Of a stretch of 36,700 bases of DNA, positions 24,465 through 32,110 are shown one piece after another (the first letter of the stretch is position 1; each line of letters begins with the position of its first letter). Source of the stretch: Bacillota bacterium (GTDB lineage Bacteria > Bacillota > Clostridia > Lachnospirales > Anaerotignaceae). The notes under the pieces are model-generated. The model ran no database searches. It worked only from the letters and a program-made list of their open reading frames with translations, and had not been told where the DNA came from. A program made the translations under genes and the position numbers. The stretch lies in assembly GCA_019422105.1 (NCBI GenBank), contig JAHZDZ010000020.1:1-36700 (forward strand), in the 5' to 3' direction.

Positions 24465-26579
24465 ATGGACTTTAAGGATACGAAATACTATGTGAACAGA
24501 GAATTAAGCTGGATTTCCTTCAATGAAAGGGTACTGGAGGAGGCTCTTGATAAAAGCAATCCTCTACTGGAGCGTTTTAAGTTTCTGGCAATTACAGGAT
24601 CCAATCTGGATGAATTTTTTATGGTGAGGGTTTCGGGGCTTTTTGATCAGATTGAGTCAGGATATACCAAAAAGGATGTCTCGGGGCTCACCCCTCAGGA
24701 ACAGGTAAGAGAAATATCCAAAAGGGTACACCAGATGGTAATCAGGCAGAATAATTGCCTGATGCGTTCTCTGCTGCCTCAGATGGAAAAAAAGGGCGCT
24801 TATTTTTTAAAGTATTCCCGTCTGAACAGGGAACAGAAGCAATATGTAAACGATTATTTTAACAGTGTCCTTTTTCCCATACTGACTCCTATGGCCATAG
24901 ACCAGAGCCGCCCTGTGCCGTTGCTGCCGAATAAATCTCTGAGCCTGATTACCAAGGTGATAAGGGATGGGGAAAAGAAGTATGCCGTAATACAGGTTCC
25001 TACTGTTGTTGACAGGATTCTTGAACTTCCAAAGGATGCTAACGGACGGTATTTTATCATGCTTGAGGATGTCATAAAGGAGCATGTACACAGGCTTTTT
25101 GAGGGCTGTGAGATAAGGGAAACCAGCTATTTCAGGCTGACGCGAAATTCAGATTTGGATATTGATGAGGAGGACACGGAGGATTTGATGGAGGAAATAG
25201 AGGAATCCATCAAGAGAAGGAAATGGGGGGCGCCTGTACGACTTGAGATTGAAAAAAACATGGACGGGGATTTGAGAAAATACCTTCGCGAGATATTGGA
25301 GCTGGAAGAGGAGGATATCTACGAGGTGGCGGGATACCTGGATGTGAATGTGTGGATGAAATTCAGCGGCTTAAAGGGATTTGACGACCTGCGCTTTGCA
25401 CCTGTTTCGCCTCAGAGCGTACCCGCTTTTGTCAACGGGGAGGATATGTTCAGCGTTATAAAAAGCCGTGATATATTGGTGCACCACCCCTATGAATCCT
25501 TTGACTGCGTGGTGCGCTACATACAAGCTGCGGCGCGGGATCCAAAGGTTTTGGCAATCAAGCAGACACTATACCGTGTAAGCGGCAATTCCCCGGTTGT
25601 GGCGGCACTGATACAGGCGGCGGAAAACGGCAAGCAGGTAACGGTTTTGGTGGAGCTTAAGGCACGGTTTGATGAGGAAAACAATATTAACTGGGCAAGA
25701 AAGCTGGAAAAGGCAGGATGCCATGTTGTTTACGGCTTGGTTGGACTGAAAACACACTGTAAGCTGTGCCTTGTGGTGAGACGGGAGGAGGACGGCATCA
25801 GGCGTTATGTCCATATGGCGACAGGAAATTATAATGATTCCACAGCGAAGCTCTATACTGATTTCGGTTTTTTTACGGCGCGGGAAACCTTTGGTATGGA
25901 TGTATCAGCGCTGTTTAATGTGTTGACGGGATACTCTCAGCCACCCAGATGGAAAAAAATAGCTGTAGCGCCCACATCTCTCAGGGAGACCTTTTTACAG
26001 TGGATTGAAAGTGAGTCGGCTATCGCCGCCCAGGGCAGAGAGGGTATCATTGTTGCCAAAATGAATTCCCTGGTTGACCAGGGCATTATAGAAGCCCTTT
26101 ATCGGGCCAGCGCCTCAGGTGTGAAAATATATTTGATTGTCAGAGGTATCTGCTGTTTGAAGCCCGGGCTTGCGGGTGTCAGCGACAATATCAGGGTTAT
26201 GAGTATTGTCGGCAGGTTTTTGGAGCATAGCCGGATATTTTACTTTGGCAATGACGGCAGCAGTAAAATTTATCTCTCCAGCGCCGACTGGATGCCGAGA
26301 AATCTTGACAGACGTATTGAGGTGGCGTTCCCTGTGGAGCAGGAGGATTTGAAGGAGAGGATTATGGAGATGCTGCGCACCACTCTTTGTGACACGGTAA
26401 AGGCAAGGGTAGAGCTCAGTGACGGCAGCTATGAGAGGATTGACAGAAGAGGCAAGGAGTCTGTCCATTCCCAGATGGTATTTCAGCAAATGGCGGTGGA
26501 GGCGTACGAAAATGCCAAGAGGGAATCAGAGGAGATACTCTTCCGACCTATTGAAAAACTGAAGGATAAGGAAAAGTAA
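24465..26579 (+). CDS. ppk1: Polyphosphate kinase 1
   Basis: Reversibly polymerises the ATP gamma-phosphate into polyphosphate. The 704 residues are standard for PPK1: N-terminal RELSWISFNERVLEEA and ITGSNLDEFFMVRVSG, then the PLD-like catalytic domains with TLYRVSGNSPV, VTVLVELKARFDEENNI and the autophosphorylated His H431 in LKTHCKLC, followed by MATGNYNDSTAKLYTD. AAAGGTG sits before the ATG, which abuts the ppx stop. A strong terminator follows. Confidence 0.97.
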   Translation: MDFKDTKYYVNRELSWISFNERVLEEALDKSNPLLERFKFLAITGSNLDEFFMVRVSGLFDQIESGYTKKDVSGLTPQEQVREISKRVHQMVIRQNNCLMRSLLPQMEKKGAYFLKYSRLNREQKQYVNDYFNSVLFPILTPMAIDQSRPVPLLPNKSLSLITKVIRDGEKKYAVIQVPTVVDRILELPKDANGRYFIMLEDVIKEHVHRLFEGCEIRETSYFRLTRNSDLDIDEEDTEDLMEEIEESIKRRKWGAPVRLEIEKNMDGDLRKYLREILELEEEDIYEVAGYLDVNVWMKFSGLKGFDDLRFAPVSPQSVPAFVNGEDMFSVIKSRDILVHHPYESFDCVVRYIQAAARDPKVLAIKQTLYRVSGNSPVVAALIQAAENGKQVTVLVELKARFDEENNINWARKLEKAGCHVVYGLVGLKTHCKLCLVVRREEDGIRRYVHMATGNYNDSTAKLYTDFGFFTARETFGMDVSALFNVLTGYSQPPRWKKIAVAPTSLRETFLQWIESESAIAAQGREGIIVAKMNSLVDQGIIEALYRASASGVKIYLIVRGICCLKPGLAGVSDNIRVMSIVGRFLEHSRIFYFGNDGSSKIYLSSADWMPRNLDRRIEVAFPVEQEDLKERIMEMLRTTLCDTVKARVELSDGSYERIDRRGKESVHSQMVFQQMAVEAYENAKRESEEILFRPIEKLKDKEK

Positions 26580-26636
26580 GGAATGGAATCAAGCGGCTTG
26601 TCTTAAGAAAACAAAGAAAATAGGAAGCTGATAAGC

Positions 26637-26668
26637 AAAGAAAGCTTGATAAAACAAGCTTTCTTTAC
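26637..26668 (+). terminator. Terminator of the ppx-ppk1 operon
   Basis: AAAGAAAGCTTG-ATAAAA-CAAGCTTTCTTT, a perfect 12-bp stem ending in a T-rich stretch. Confidence 0.85.
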
Positions 26669-26761
26669 TTCAGTGTTATTTATGGTACCAACGATTAAGG
26701 GCAGTAATTGTTTTAGCAGCATTTTCTTAGTTTCCAATTCCTTCTCTCAAAATTGAAGCAG

Positions 26762-26797
26762 GAGGACGGGGCGCTAAGGCATGCTGTCCTTTTTGTA
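26762..26797 (+). terminator. Second terminator-like hairpin, no assigned gene
   Basis: AGGAC and GTCCT pair across a GC-rich loop followed by TTTTT. It lies between the ppk1 terminator and the tRNA promoter. No gene is seen at 26669-26761. Confidence 0.4.
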
Positions 26798-26820
26798 CAG
26801 AGAATAAAACAAAAAATCAT

Positions 26821-26849
26821 TTGACAGAATGTCCTTCTGATGGTATACT
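26821..26849 (+). promoter_or_regulatory. tRNA-Ser promoter
   Basis: TTGACA (26821-26826), a 17-base spacer and TATACT (26844-26849) preceded by TGG form a near-perfect, extended -10 promoter, as expected for a stable RNA gene. Confidence 0.85.
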
Positions 26850-26871
26850 ATCACTTGCAGTAAGCGCTTTT

Positions 26872-26959
26872 GGAGAAGTACTCAAGTGGCTGAAGAGGCG
26901 CCCCTGCTAAGGGTGTAGGTCGTTTGCGCGGCGCGAGGGTTCAAATCCCTCCTTCTCCG
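26872..26959 (+). tRNA. tRNA-Ser (anticodon GCU)
   Basis: The 88-base cloverleaf has acceptor stem GGAGAAG/CTTCTCC with discriminator G, anticodon loop CTGCTAA with GCT, a long class II variable arm, and T arm GAGGG-TTCAAAT-CCCTC. It decodes AGC/AGU. CCA is not encoded. It has its own promoter and terminator. Confidence 0.95.
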
Positions 26960-26964
26960 TCGAG

Positions 26965-26996
26965 GAAAGCCTTGATAATCAAGGCTTTCTTTTTTT
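26965..26996 (+). terminator. tRNA-Ser terminator
   Basis: GAAAGCCTTG-ATAAT-CAAGGCTTTC followed by seven T, six bases after the tRNA. Confidence 0.9.
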
Positions 26997-27133
26997 GTGC
27001 AATTTTATTGAACAGCTATTTTTATTCTTTAAAAATTGGTCTTTTTTTTTCCGAAATTTATAAATATTTTTTGGAGAGCGATCTTTAATATATTATATTT
27101 TTGAAAACTGTCTGCGAATTTTCATAGAGAAGG

Positions 27134-27170
27134 CCCTATTTATCCGAACAATGGATACTAGGGTTTTTTT
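27134..27170 (+). terminator. Orphan terminator in an AT-rich spacer
   Basis: CCCTA..TATCC and GGATA..TAGGG form a strong interrupted stem followed by seven T. No gene is recognised in 26997-27133, so it may end a short untranslated transcript or be a remnant. The rest of the spacer up to 27409 is very AT-rich and shows only the ribosome binding site GGGAGGAG of the next gene. Confidence 0.7.
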
Positions 27171-27409
27171 GTATTGCATTTTAAAGAAAACATTATAGTA
27201 CAAATTATTCCAAATATGTTGTCAATTTTACCTTTTGAATGAATAATTTTAAATTTCATTTATTCTAATATGAATAAGTGCTTGTTGCAGCATTTATTTG
27301 TCATACTCGGCGAGCTTATCCAAATAAACTGCATAAGAATTTGTTAAGATGGCTTAGCCGTTTTGTTTTTACGCACTTATTATGTTGAAGAATAGGGAGG
27401 AGAATTTTT

Positions 27410-29347
27410 ATGAAAAAAAATATCAGTAAATTAATTGCTGCACTGTGTATTTTTTCAATGCTGCCGGCGACAGCTTTTGCCGGTGAGCAAATTACGGATG
27501 AACTTATACCGATTGTTTCTGAACAGAATGAAAATAGTTTGACCGATTTAAATGATAATGAGAATATACAAGAAGAGCAAAATAAGGATATAGAACATAA
27601 AGAGCTTAGTCAGGAATCAGACAATGAAGAAGGCTATACTGACGAGGAATGGGCAGAGCTTCAGGCGAAGGTTGACGCTGAAAGGGAAAAAGCGAAAGAG
27701 AGAAAGGAGGAGTTCGCTGGGTATGAACTATTGCTTCCATATGGCTTTAATGATGATATAGAACTGTTATCCGTAGTGGATGAAAAAGAACCAAATGATA
27801 CGTTACGGGAAGCGAATCGGATTTATATTGACGACGGCGTATATGGGAAAATTTCAAGCAAAAGCGATATTGATTATTTTAAAATAAAGTTTAACACTTA
27901 TGGCTACGTAAAATTTGCTTTGAATAATGTTCCGGAGGACTGTGATTATGATTTATATGTATATGGTTCAGAGGGAAACATTATTGAACAGGGAGCGAAA
28001 GGTACAGGTAAATCAGAGTATCTTTATACTTATGTAACACCGGGTATATTTTATTATATGTCTGTTGAAGGTTATGGTAAAAATGATTGGAGCAATGAAG
28101 AATACAGAGTGAGCGTAACCTTTGTAGAGGAAAGAGAACAGGAATATGCTCTGAGTGTCGGAACGGATTTCAGAAAAAATGAGTCAGATACTTCTGATGA
28201 TGCCATTAATACTACAGAAAGCGCGGAAAATGCGGCGTCATGTTTTCAAAAAATGGGCTACGCTGTCCACTTGATAACAATTCCGAACTATTCTCTTTTG
28301 AACTCTGTTCATAATGGCATTGATACAGTGGGTGCATCCGTTGTTTTTTTGAACGGACATGGTAGCCCAACCCATATTTATTTCAATTATAAAAGAATTG
28401 GAAATGCTGGGGGAGTACAGTATGGAACGGGGGTAAGCAGAGATTACCAGTGGACAGACGATCAGGAAGGTATTGCACCGGATGGCCGCCATTATGTTCC
28501 ATTAGATGATAAAATAATAGAAGATTCCAGGTTGATGGTTTTCTCAGGATGTCAGACCGCAGGAGTTCCGAATATAGGTACCAGGAATTTGCCGCAGTTT
28601 GCAACAAAGAGAGGAGTGGAAACGGCTATTGGCTGGGAAGAAAATGTGAAAAACGAGTTACAAACAGAGTGGCTTGAGATATTTTTTTATAATTTAAAAC
28701 TTGGGAGAACTACCATAGACTCTGCCAGATTGGCGGATGAAGGTTTTTTTGAATCAAGCGGCGTGTGCTCCTGGAAAATATATGGAAATCCTTACAGCGT
28801 TTTAAATTTGTCAGGACCATACAGTTTAGAACGCAATATTCCGTATGAAAATAATATGCTGCAAAATGAGGAATGCATTTTGATTGATTTTGCCAATAAA
28901 GACTTTTCAGGGCTTGAAAATGCAATCCGGGATAAAGTTGGCAGTTTTAATCCTGACGATTACACCTTTACATGCAAGGAAATATATAATGAAGCAGGAG
29001 ATGAGCTGCTTGAAATGAATTATACTCTGTATATAGATGGATTTAATACAGGCTGTGGTTTTTTTGCTTTTTCCACAAACGGAGAAGTAGAATACTTGTC
29101 TGAAAAGAATACAGACGCTGTAATTACATTGGCTGATGCTCCGGAAATAACGGCGGCAATGGAAGAACGGGCGATGGAGTTGGCATTGAAGAAGGCGCCG
29201 GAGGATGTACATGTATTGAACCAAAGTATAGAACGTGTTATCATTGATTCAGAGTATTATCTGGTTGTCAACACAGATTATGCGATTCATTATGGAAGTT
29301 TGGATGAGGTATACGGACAATATGGATATAATTACAAAATAAAGTAA
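27410..29347 (+). CDS. Secreted caspase-like protein with PPC domain
   Basis: The 645-residue protein has a Sec signal peptide (about 1-24, ending ATAFA). An acidic, coiled-coil-like linker spans 30-110. A bacterial pre-peptidase C-terminal (PPC) domain occupies about 124-240 (EPNDT at 127-131, then SDIDYFKI and DYDLYVY). A clan CD caspase/CHAT-like domain at about 245-470 starts at YALSVGTDF and has His in FLNGHGSP (H317) and Cys in FSGCQTAG (C381), the expected dyad. The C-terminal 150 residues are PepSY-like at best. Substrate unknown. The gene is AT-rich, has a strong GGGAGGAG site, and is followed 21 bases later by a secreted partner. Confidence 0.8.
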   Translation: MKKNISKLIAALCIFSMLPATAFAGEQITDELIPIVSEQNENSLTDLNDNENIQEEQNKDIEHKELSQESDNEEGYTDEEWAELQAKVDAEREKAKERKEEFAGYELLLPYGFNDDIELLSVVDEKEPNDTLREANRIYIDDGVYGKISSKSDIDYFKIKFNTYGYVKFALNNVPEDCDYDLYVYGSEGNIIEQGAKGTGKSEYLYTYVTPGIFYYMSVEGYGKNDWSNEEYRVSVTFVEEREQEYALSVGTDFRKNESDTSDDAINTTESAENAASCFQKMGYAVHLITIPNYSLLNSVHNGIDTVGASVVFLNGHGSPTHIYFNYKRIGNAGGVQYGTGVSRDYQWTDDQEGIAPDGRHYVPLDDKIIEDSRLMVFSGCQTAGVPNIGTRNLPQFATKRGVETAIGWEENVKNELQTEWLEIFFYNLKLGRTTIDSARLADEGFFESSGVCSWKIYGNPYSVLNLSGPYSLERNIPYENNMLQNEECILIDFANKDFSGLENAIRDKVGSFNPDDYTFTCKEIYNEAGDELLEMNYTLYIDGFNTGCGFFAFSTNGEVEYLSEKNTDAVITLADAPEITAAMEERAMELALKKAPEDVHVLNQSIERVIIDSEYYLVVNTDYAIHYGSLDEVYGQYGYNYKIK

Positions 29348-29368
29348 TCATTTATTGGGGTGAAATTC

Positions 29369-30232
29369 ATGAAAAGAATCGGCAGTTTTTTCATAATACT
29401 GATTTTGACAGGAAGTACCTTCTTACATTGTATCCCGGCGTTTGGCCAAGAGGCATATGAGACTATTATCGCGCGGCAAAATGAAATTAAAAAGGGGCTT
29501 TTTGAGGACGGCTATCTGACGGTTGATATGCAGAAATTCGAGCTGTTATGTGAGGGTAGAACAATCTCCTGCGAAGGGTTTGAGTTCGAGAATATCACCT
29601 ATGTGCCGTTGAGAGAAATTTGCCGATTGCTGAATACCGATGTCGGTTATATTGAGGAGTATCGTGTTGTGGATATCAAAAAAGGGGTTCTGCCCTCTGA
29701 AACAGCTGCCGAAGAGAAAAAATACTATAATGATACGAATCATACGGAAACCGCCTATGTGGGAGATATTCCCGTTTATTTCGGCAACAGAGAAATTGCT
29801 GTTAATACGGTTACGTCACACTATATACCAGAAAGCTTCAACTGCAACGGTACTATCTATATGCCTGTAAAAAAGGTTGTCTCTCTTTTTCACTATAATT
29901 TTAAGATATCGGATAAGGGTATTATCAGCATATATCAGCTATCTGACAAGCTAAAGAAGCTTGAATCAACACCGGAGTTGAGGGCGAGCGCTTATTGGAT
30001 AATGCTTGACGAGCAGGACAATAGAATCAGCGACGAGTTAGTGGAGGAAGTGCTAACCTGGGAAGAGTACCTCTATGAGCAGCCCAATAAGGTTATAGAA
30101 CAAAGCAGTTACCGAATTTTATATGAGGGCAGGCCTGTTATTGTTGTTGGAACATTTGCCACTGCTTGGAGTTATTATCAGATATGGGATTCTAATTATG
30201 GTAATGATGCGTTTTATGAGGTTTTAGAGTAA
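29369..30232 (+). CDS. Secreted stalk-domain protein (copper amine oxidase N-like)
   Basis: The 287-residue protein has an N-terminal signal peptide (SFFIILILTGSTFLHCIPAFG). Two copies of a stalk-type motif follow: ITYVPLREICRLLNTDVGY and TIYMPVKKVVSLFHYNFKI. These resemble the copper amine oxidase N-terminal domain often found in clostridial surface proteins, where it does not imply oxidase activity. Start ATG 29369 has GGGGTG six bases before it; a GTG at 29360 would put that site inside the gene. It lies close behind the caspase-like gene and is closed by a strong terminator, so the two are probably co-transcribed. Confidence 0.75.
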   Translation: MKRIGSFFIILILTGSTFLHCIPAFGQEAYETIIARQNEIKKGLFEDGYLTVDMQKFELLCEGRTISCEGFEFENITYVPLREICRLLNTDVGYIEEYRVVDIKKGVLPSETAAEEKKYYNDTNHTETAYVGDIPVYFGNREIAVNTVTSHYIPESFNCNGTIYMPVKKVVSLFHYNFKISDKGIISIYQLSDKLKKLESTPELRASAYWIMLDEQDNRISDELVEEVLTWEEYLYEQPNKVIEQSSYRILYEGRPVIVVGTFATAWSYYQIWDSNYGNDAFYEVLE

Positions 30233-30236
30233 AAAT

Positions 30237-30274
30237 AAAAGCGGTAAATCTGAATCATGGATTTACCGCTTTTT
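30237..30274 (+). terminator. Terminator after the stalk-domain gene
   Basis: The 14-bp stem AAAAGCGGTAAATC/GATTTACCGCTTTT has a 9-base loop and a T-run. Confidence 0.9.
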
Positions 30275-30348
30275 CAGCCTTTTGGATTACATAATAATTT
30301 GGAATAATTTTGAATATTATAAAAAATATGGAAAAATGTTGCGGCTTG

Positions 30349-30500
30349 TGATATAATAACGATAATTTCAGCGGAGACCTCAAAACCTGCGGTTTTTCGG
30401 TATTTGCTGCGTCAATAGCTTTTTATGATTGTTTCTTTACAAACAGGCTTCTATGAAATGCTTGAGGAGTGAAATGATAGGGTGACTTTAGCCTGTAAAG
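30349..30500 (+). repeat. Solitary repeat copy in the lytTR-gene leader
   Basis: Extended -10 TGA-TATAAT (30349-30357) precedes AGCGGAGA (30370-30377) and hairpin 1 AAAACC/GGTTTT (30382-30396). Hairpin 2 is degenerate. ACAGGC/GCCTGT pairing may replace the third arm. No closing TCTCCGCT strand is found, so transcription could run on into the regulator at 30561. Confidence 0.65.
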
Positions 30501-30560
30501 TTTGCTGCGGCGAATTCAGAACGTAAGTTGCAAATCAAACATAGCATGGGGGGAGATACT

Positions 30561-31295
30561 ATGTTTCATGTTGCTGTCTGTGATAATGATGCCAAACTCT
30601 GCTCGCAGATAGAAGGGCTGATTTTGGATTATGCGGAAAGGACGCAGAAAGCCATAAAGGTAGAAGTTTTTCTTTCGGGGAAAGATTTTATAAAAAGAAT
30701 TACAAAAAGTATGTATTTTGATTTGGTTTTTTTAGATATTAACTTGGGAGATTGCAGCGGTATAGATATTGGCAGGTATTTGAGAGAGACTTTGTATGAT
30801 AATAGGATTCACATTATTTATATCTCCGGACTGAAGGAGAAGGCAATTGACTTAATAAAAACACGCCCGTTTAATTTTCTAATTAAACCTTTAAAAGAAA
30901 GAGAAATATTAATAAATCTCAAAAATTCAATGGATGTCTCTCAAAAAGAAGAGGTTTTTTTTGAATTCCAGGCAGAAAGAACCTTTTATAAGATTTGCTT
31001 GAAGGAAGTTTTATATTTTGCAAGCAACGCAAAGAAAATTAGGGTGGTGACAAGTCAGGGATATAAGGAGTTCTATGGAAAGCTGACTGAGATAGAGGAT
31101 TTAGTGCTAAAGAAGGATTTTATCCGCATTCACAAGTCCTATCTGGTGAACATATATAAAATAAAGGGATATAAGACGGATTCTGTATTCGTAATGAACG
31201 GAGATGTTTTACCGATAAGCAGGAGCTTTCAATCAGCCGTAAAGGAGAAATTTAATCAAATAGATCATTATTTTCTGAAGAAAGAAGTCGATTAA
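30561..31295 (+). CDS. LytTR-family response regulator
   Basis: The 244-residue protein is of the AgrA/ComE/LytR type. The receiver domain (about 2-115) has acidic residues D8 and D10, phospho-acceptor D59 in FLDINLG and the conserved Lys in FLIKPLKE. The LytTR DNA-binding domain is at about 140-235 (VLYFASNAKKIRVVT, FIRIHKSYLVN). GGGGGGAG with 5-base spacing fixes the start at 30561; a TTG frame from 30528 would contain it. No histidine kinase or peptide exporter is adjacent, so it is an orphan in this window. Its promoter is probably the repeat copy upstream. Confidence 0.9.
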   Translation: MFHVAVCDNDAKLCSQIEGLILDYAERTQKAIKVEVFLSGKDFIKRITKSMYFDLVFLDINLGDCSGIDIGRYLRETLYDNRIHIIYISGLKEKAIDLIKTRPFNFLIKPLKEREILINLKNSMDVSQKEEVFFEFQAERTFYKICLKEVLYFASNAKKIRVVTSQGYKEFYGKLTEIEDLVLKKDFIRIHKSYLVNIYKIKGYKTDSVFVMNGDVLPISRSFQSAVKEKFNQIDHYFLKKEVD

Positions 31296-31390
31296 AGCTT
31301 GCCGCTGATCATTATTTTTGTTTTTAGAAATTTAGACTAACTGTACATACATGCATACAGCCCGCATATGAAATTGATATTTGCAAAGGT

Positions 31391-31486
31391 ATGTATTATA
31401 AAAGAGGAATGAAAGCTCATTTAATAAATAAAGGTATGCTTATGGATGGCCTTAAAAAACGAAAACAGCATTGCTGTAATAAGTAG
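31391..31486 (+). CDS. Possible 31-residue cationic peptide ORF
   Basis: A short open frame (begins MYYKRGMKAHLINKG, ends with a Cys-Cys pair and Lys) stops at the base before a strong terminator. AAAGG lies only one base before the ATG, so translation is doubtful. It follows the LytTR regulator by 95 bases. Many LytTR systems have small peptide partners, but nothing here proves a link. Confidence 0.25.
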   Translation: MYYKRGMKAHLINKGMLMDGLKKRKQHCCNK

Positions 31487-31513
31487 AAAAGCTTGATTTA
31501 TCAAGCTTTTTTC
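31487..31513 (+). terminator. Terminator downstream of the lytTR gene
   Basis: AAAAGCTTGA-TTTA-TCAAGCTTTT followed by T residues. The 31514-31701 spacer holds TTTTTATGGTATC (about 31525-31537), a possible relic of the repeat's promoter end, and otherwise nothing I can support. Confidence 0.85.
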
Positions 31514-31701
31514 TTTACCCCTTTTTATGGTATCGGTTGTTATCAGTATGACTTTTTTCTGTTGTTCTATATGATTCATCGTTTTAAGATAAGCTTGATT
31601 GAATATCTTTTCTTATGATAAACAGGGGTCAGGCACTAAATTCAGACGATAACTGTATTTTACCGTATATTAAAGTACAGTATAAATATTAAAGTCCATT
31701 A

Positions 31702-31730
31702 TTGACAAGGAAAGGGAAATAGGGTACATT
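31702..31730 (+). promoter_or_regulatory. Promoter of the small HTH gene
   Basis: TTGACA (31702-31707), a 17-base spacer and TACATT (31725-31730). The leader to the start at 31811 is about 75 bases. Confidence 0.55.
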
Positions 31731-31810
31731 AATATTATGGATAGGTATGTTTATACTTATTTTATTGGGATTGCAATGTGGGGATTTTTTATGTAAAGGT
31801 GGTGTTAAGT

Positions 31811-32005
31811 ATGCCGGCAGATATTAAGTTTTTGACAATTGAGGATGTAAGTGAAATGCTACAGGTTACCAGAACGACTGTGTATAATCTGAAAAAGCAG
31901 GGCCTGCCCTTCATTAAGCTTGGAAAAAATATACGCTTTGACCAGAAGGAGGTCATTGATTGGGTGAAATCCAACAGTCACAGCGATGTGGAGTCAAGCA
32001 AATAA
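31811..32005 (+). CDS. Excisionase-type helix-turn-helix protein
   Basis: The 64-residue protein is of the HTH_17/MerR-like excisionase family: FLTIEDVSEMLQVTRTTVYNLKKQGLP is the helix-turn-helix, followed by the wing (FIKLGKNIRFDQKEVIDWV). Family members are phage/transposon excisionases or small regulators. No integrase or att site is visible nearby, so a regulatory role or an element relic are both possible. GGTGGTG precedes ATG 31811; an upstream GTG frame from 31778 is rejected because that site would be inside it. Confidence 0.85.
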   Translation: MPADIKFLTIEDVSEMLQVTRTTVYNLKKQGLPFIKLGKNIRFDQKEVIDWVKSNSHSDVESSK

Positions 32006-32110
32006 AGCTTTTCAGACGCCCTTGAAAGGGCTTAAGTATACTTGCCGATTTATACGATATATACAGTAAAAAAAAGATACAGAAGCTATATGGAAGAAGT
32101 GTGATAACAC

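Noticed and set aside
26669..26871. T-box or other riboswitch before the tRNA
   Set aside because: No T-box sequence (AGGGTGGNACCGCG) and no downstream target gene; only a terminator-like hairpin is present.
26872..26959. Attachment site duplication of the tRNA-Ser 3' end
   Set aside because: I looked for the last bases of the tRNA elsewhere in the window and found no second copy.
31623..31636. CAGGGGTCAGGCAC, reminiscent of sequences near REP-type transposases
   Set aside because: Only one short match, no partner repeat and no transposase nearby.
31737..31796. 19-residue hydrophobic leader ORF before the HTH gene
   Set aside because: Its ATG coincides with the predicted transcription start and it has no ribosome binding site.
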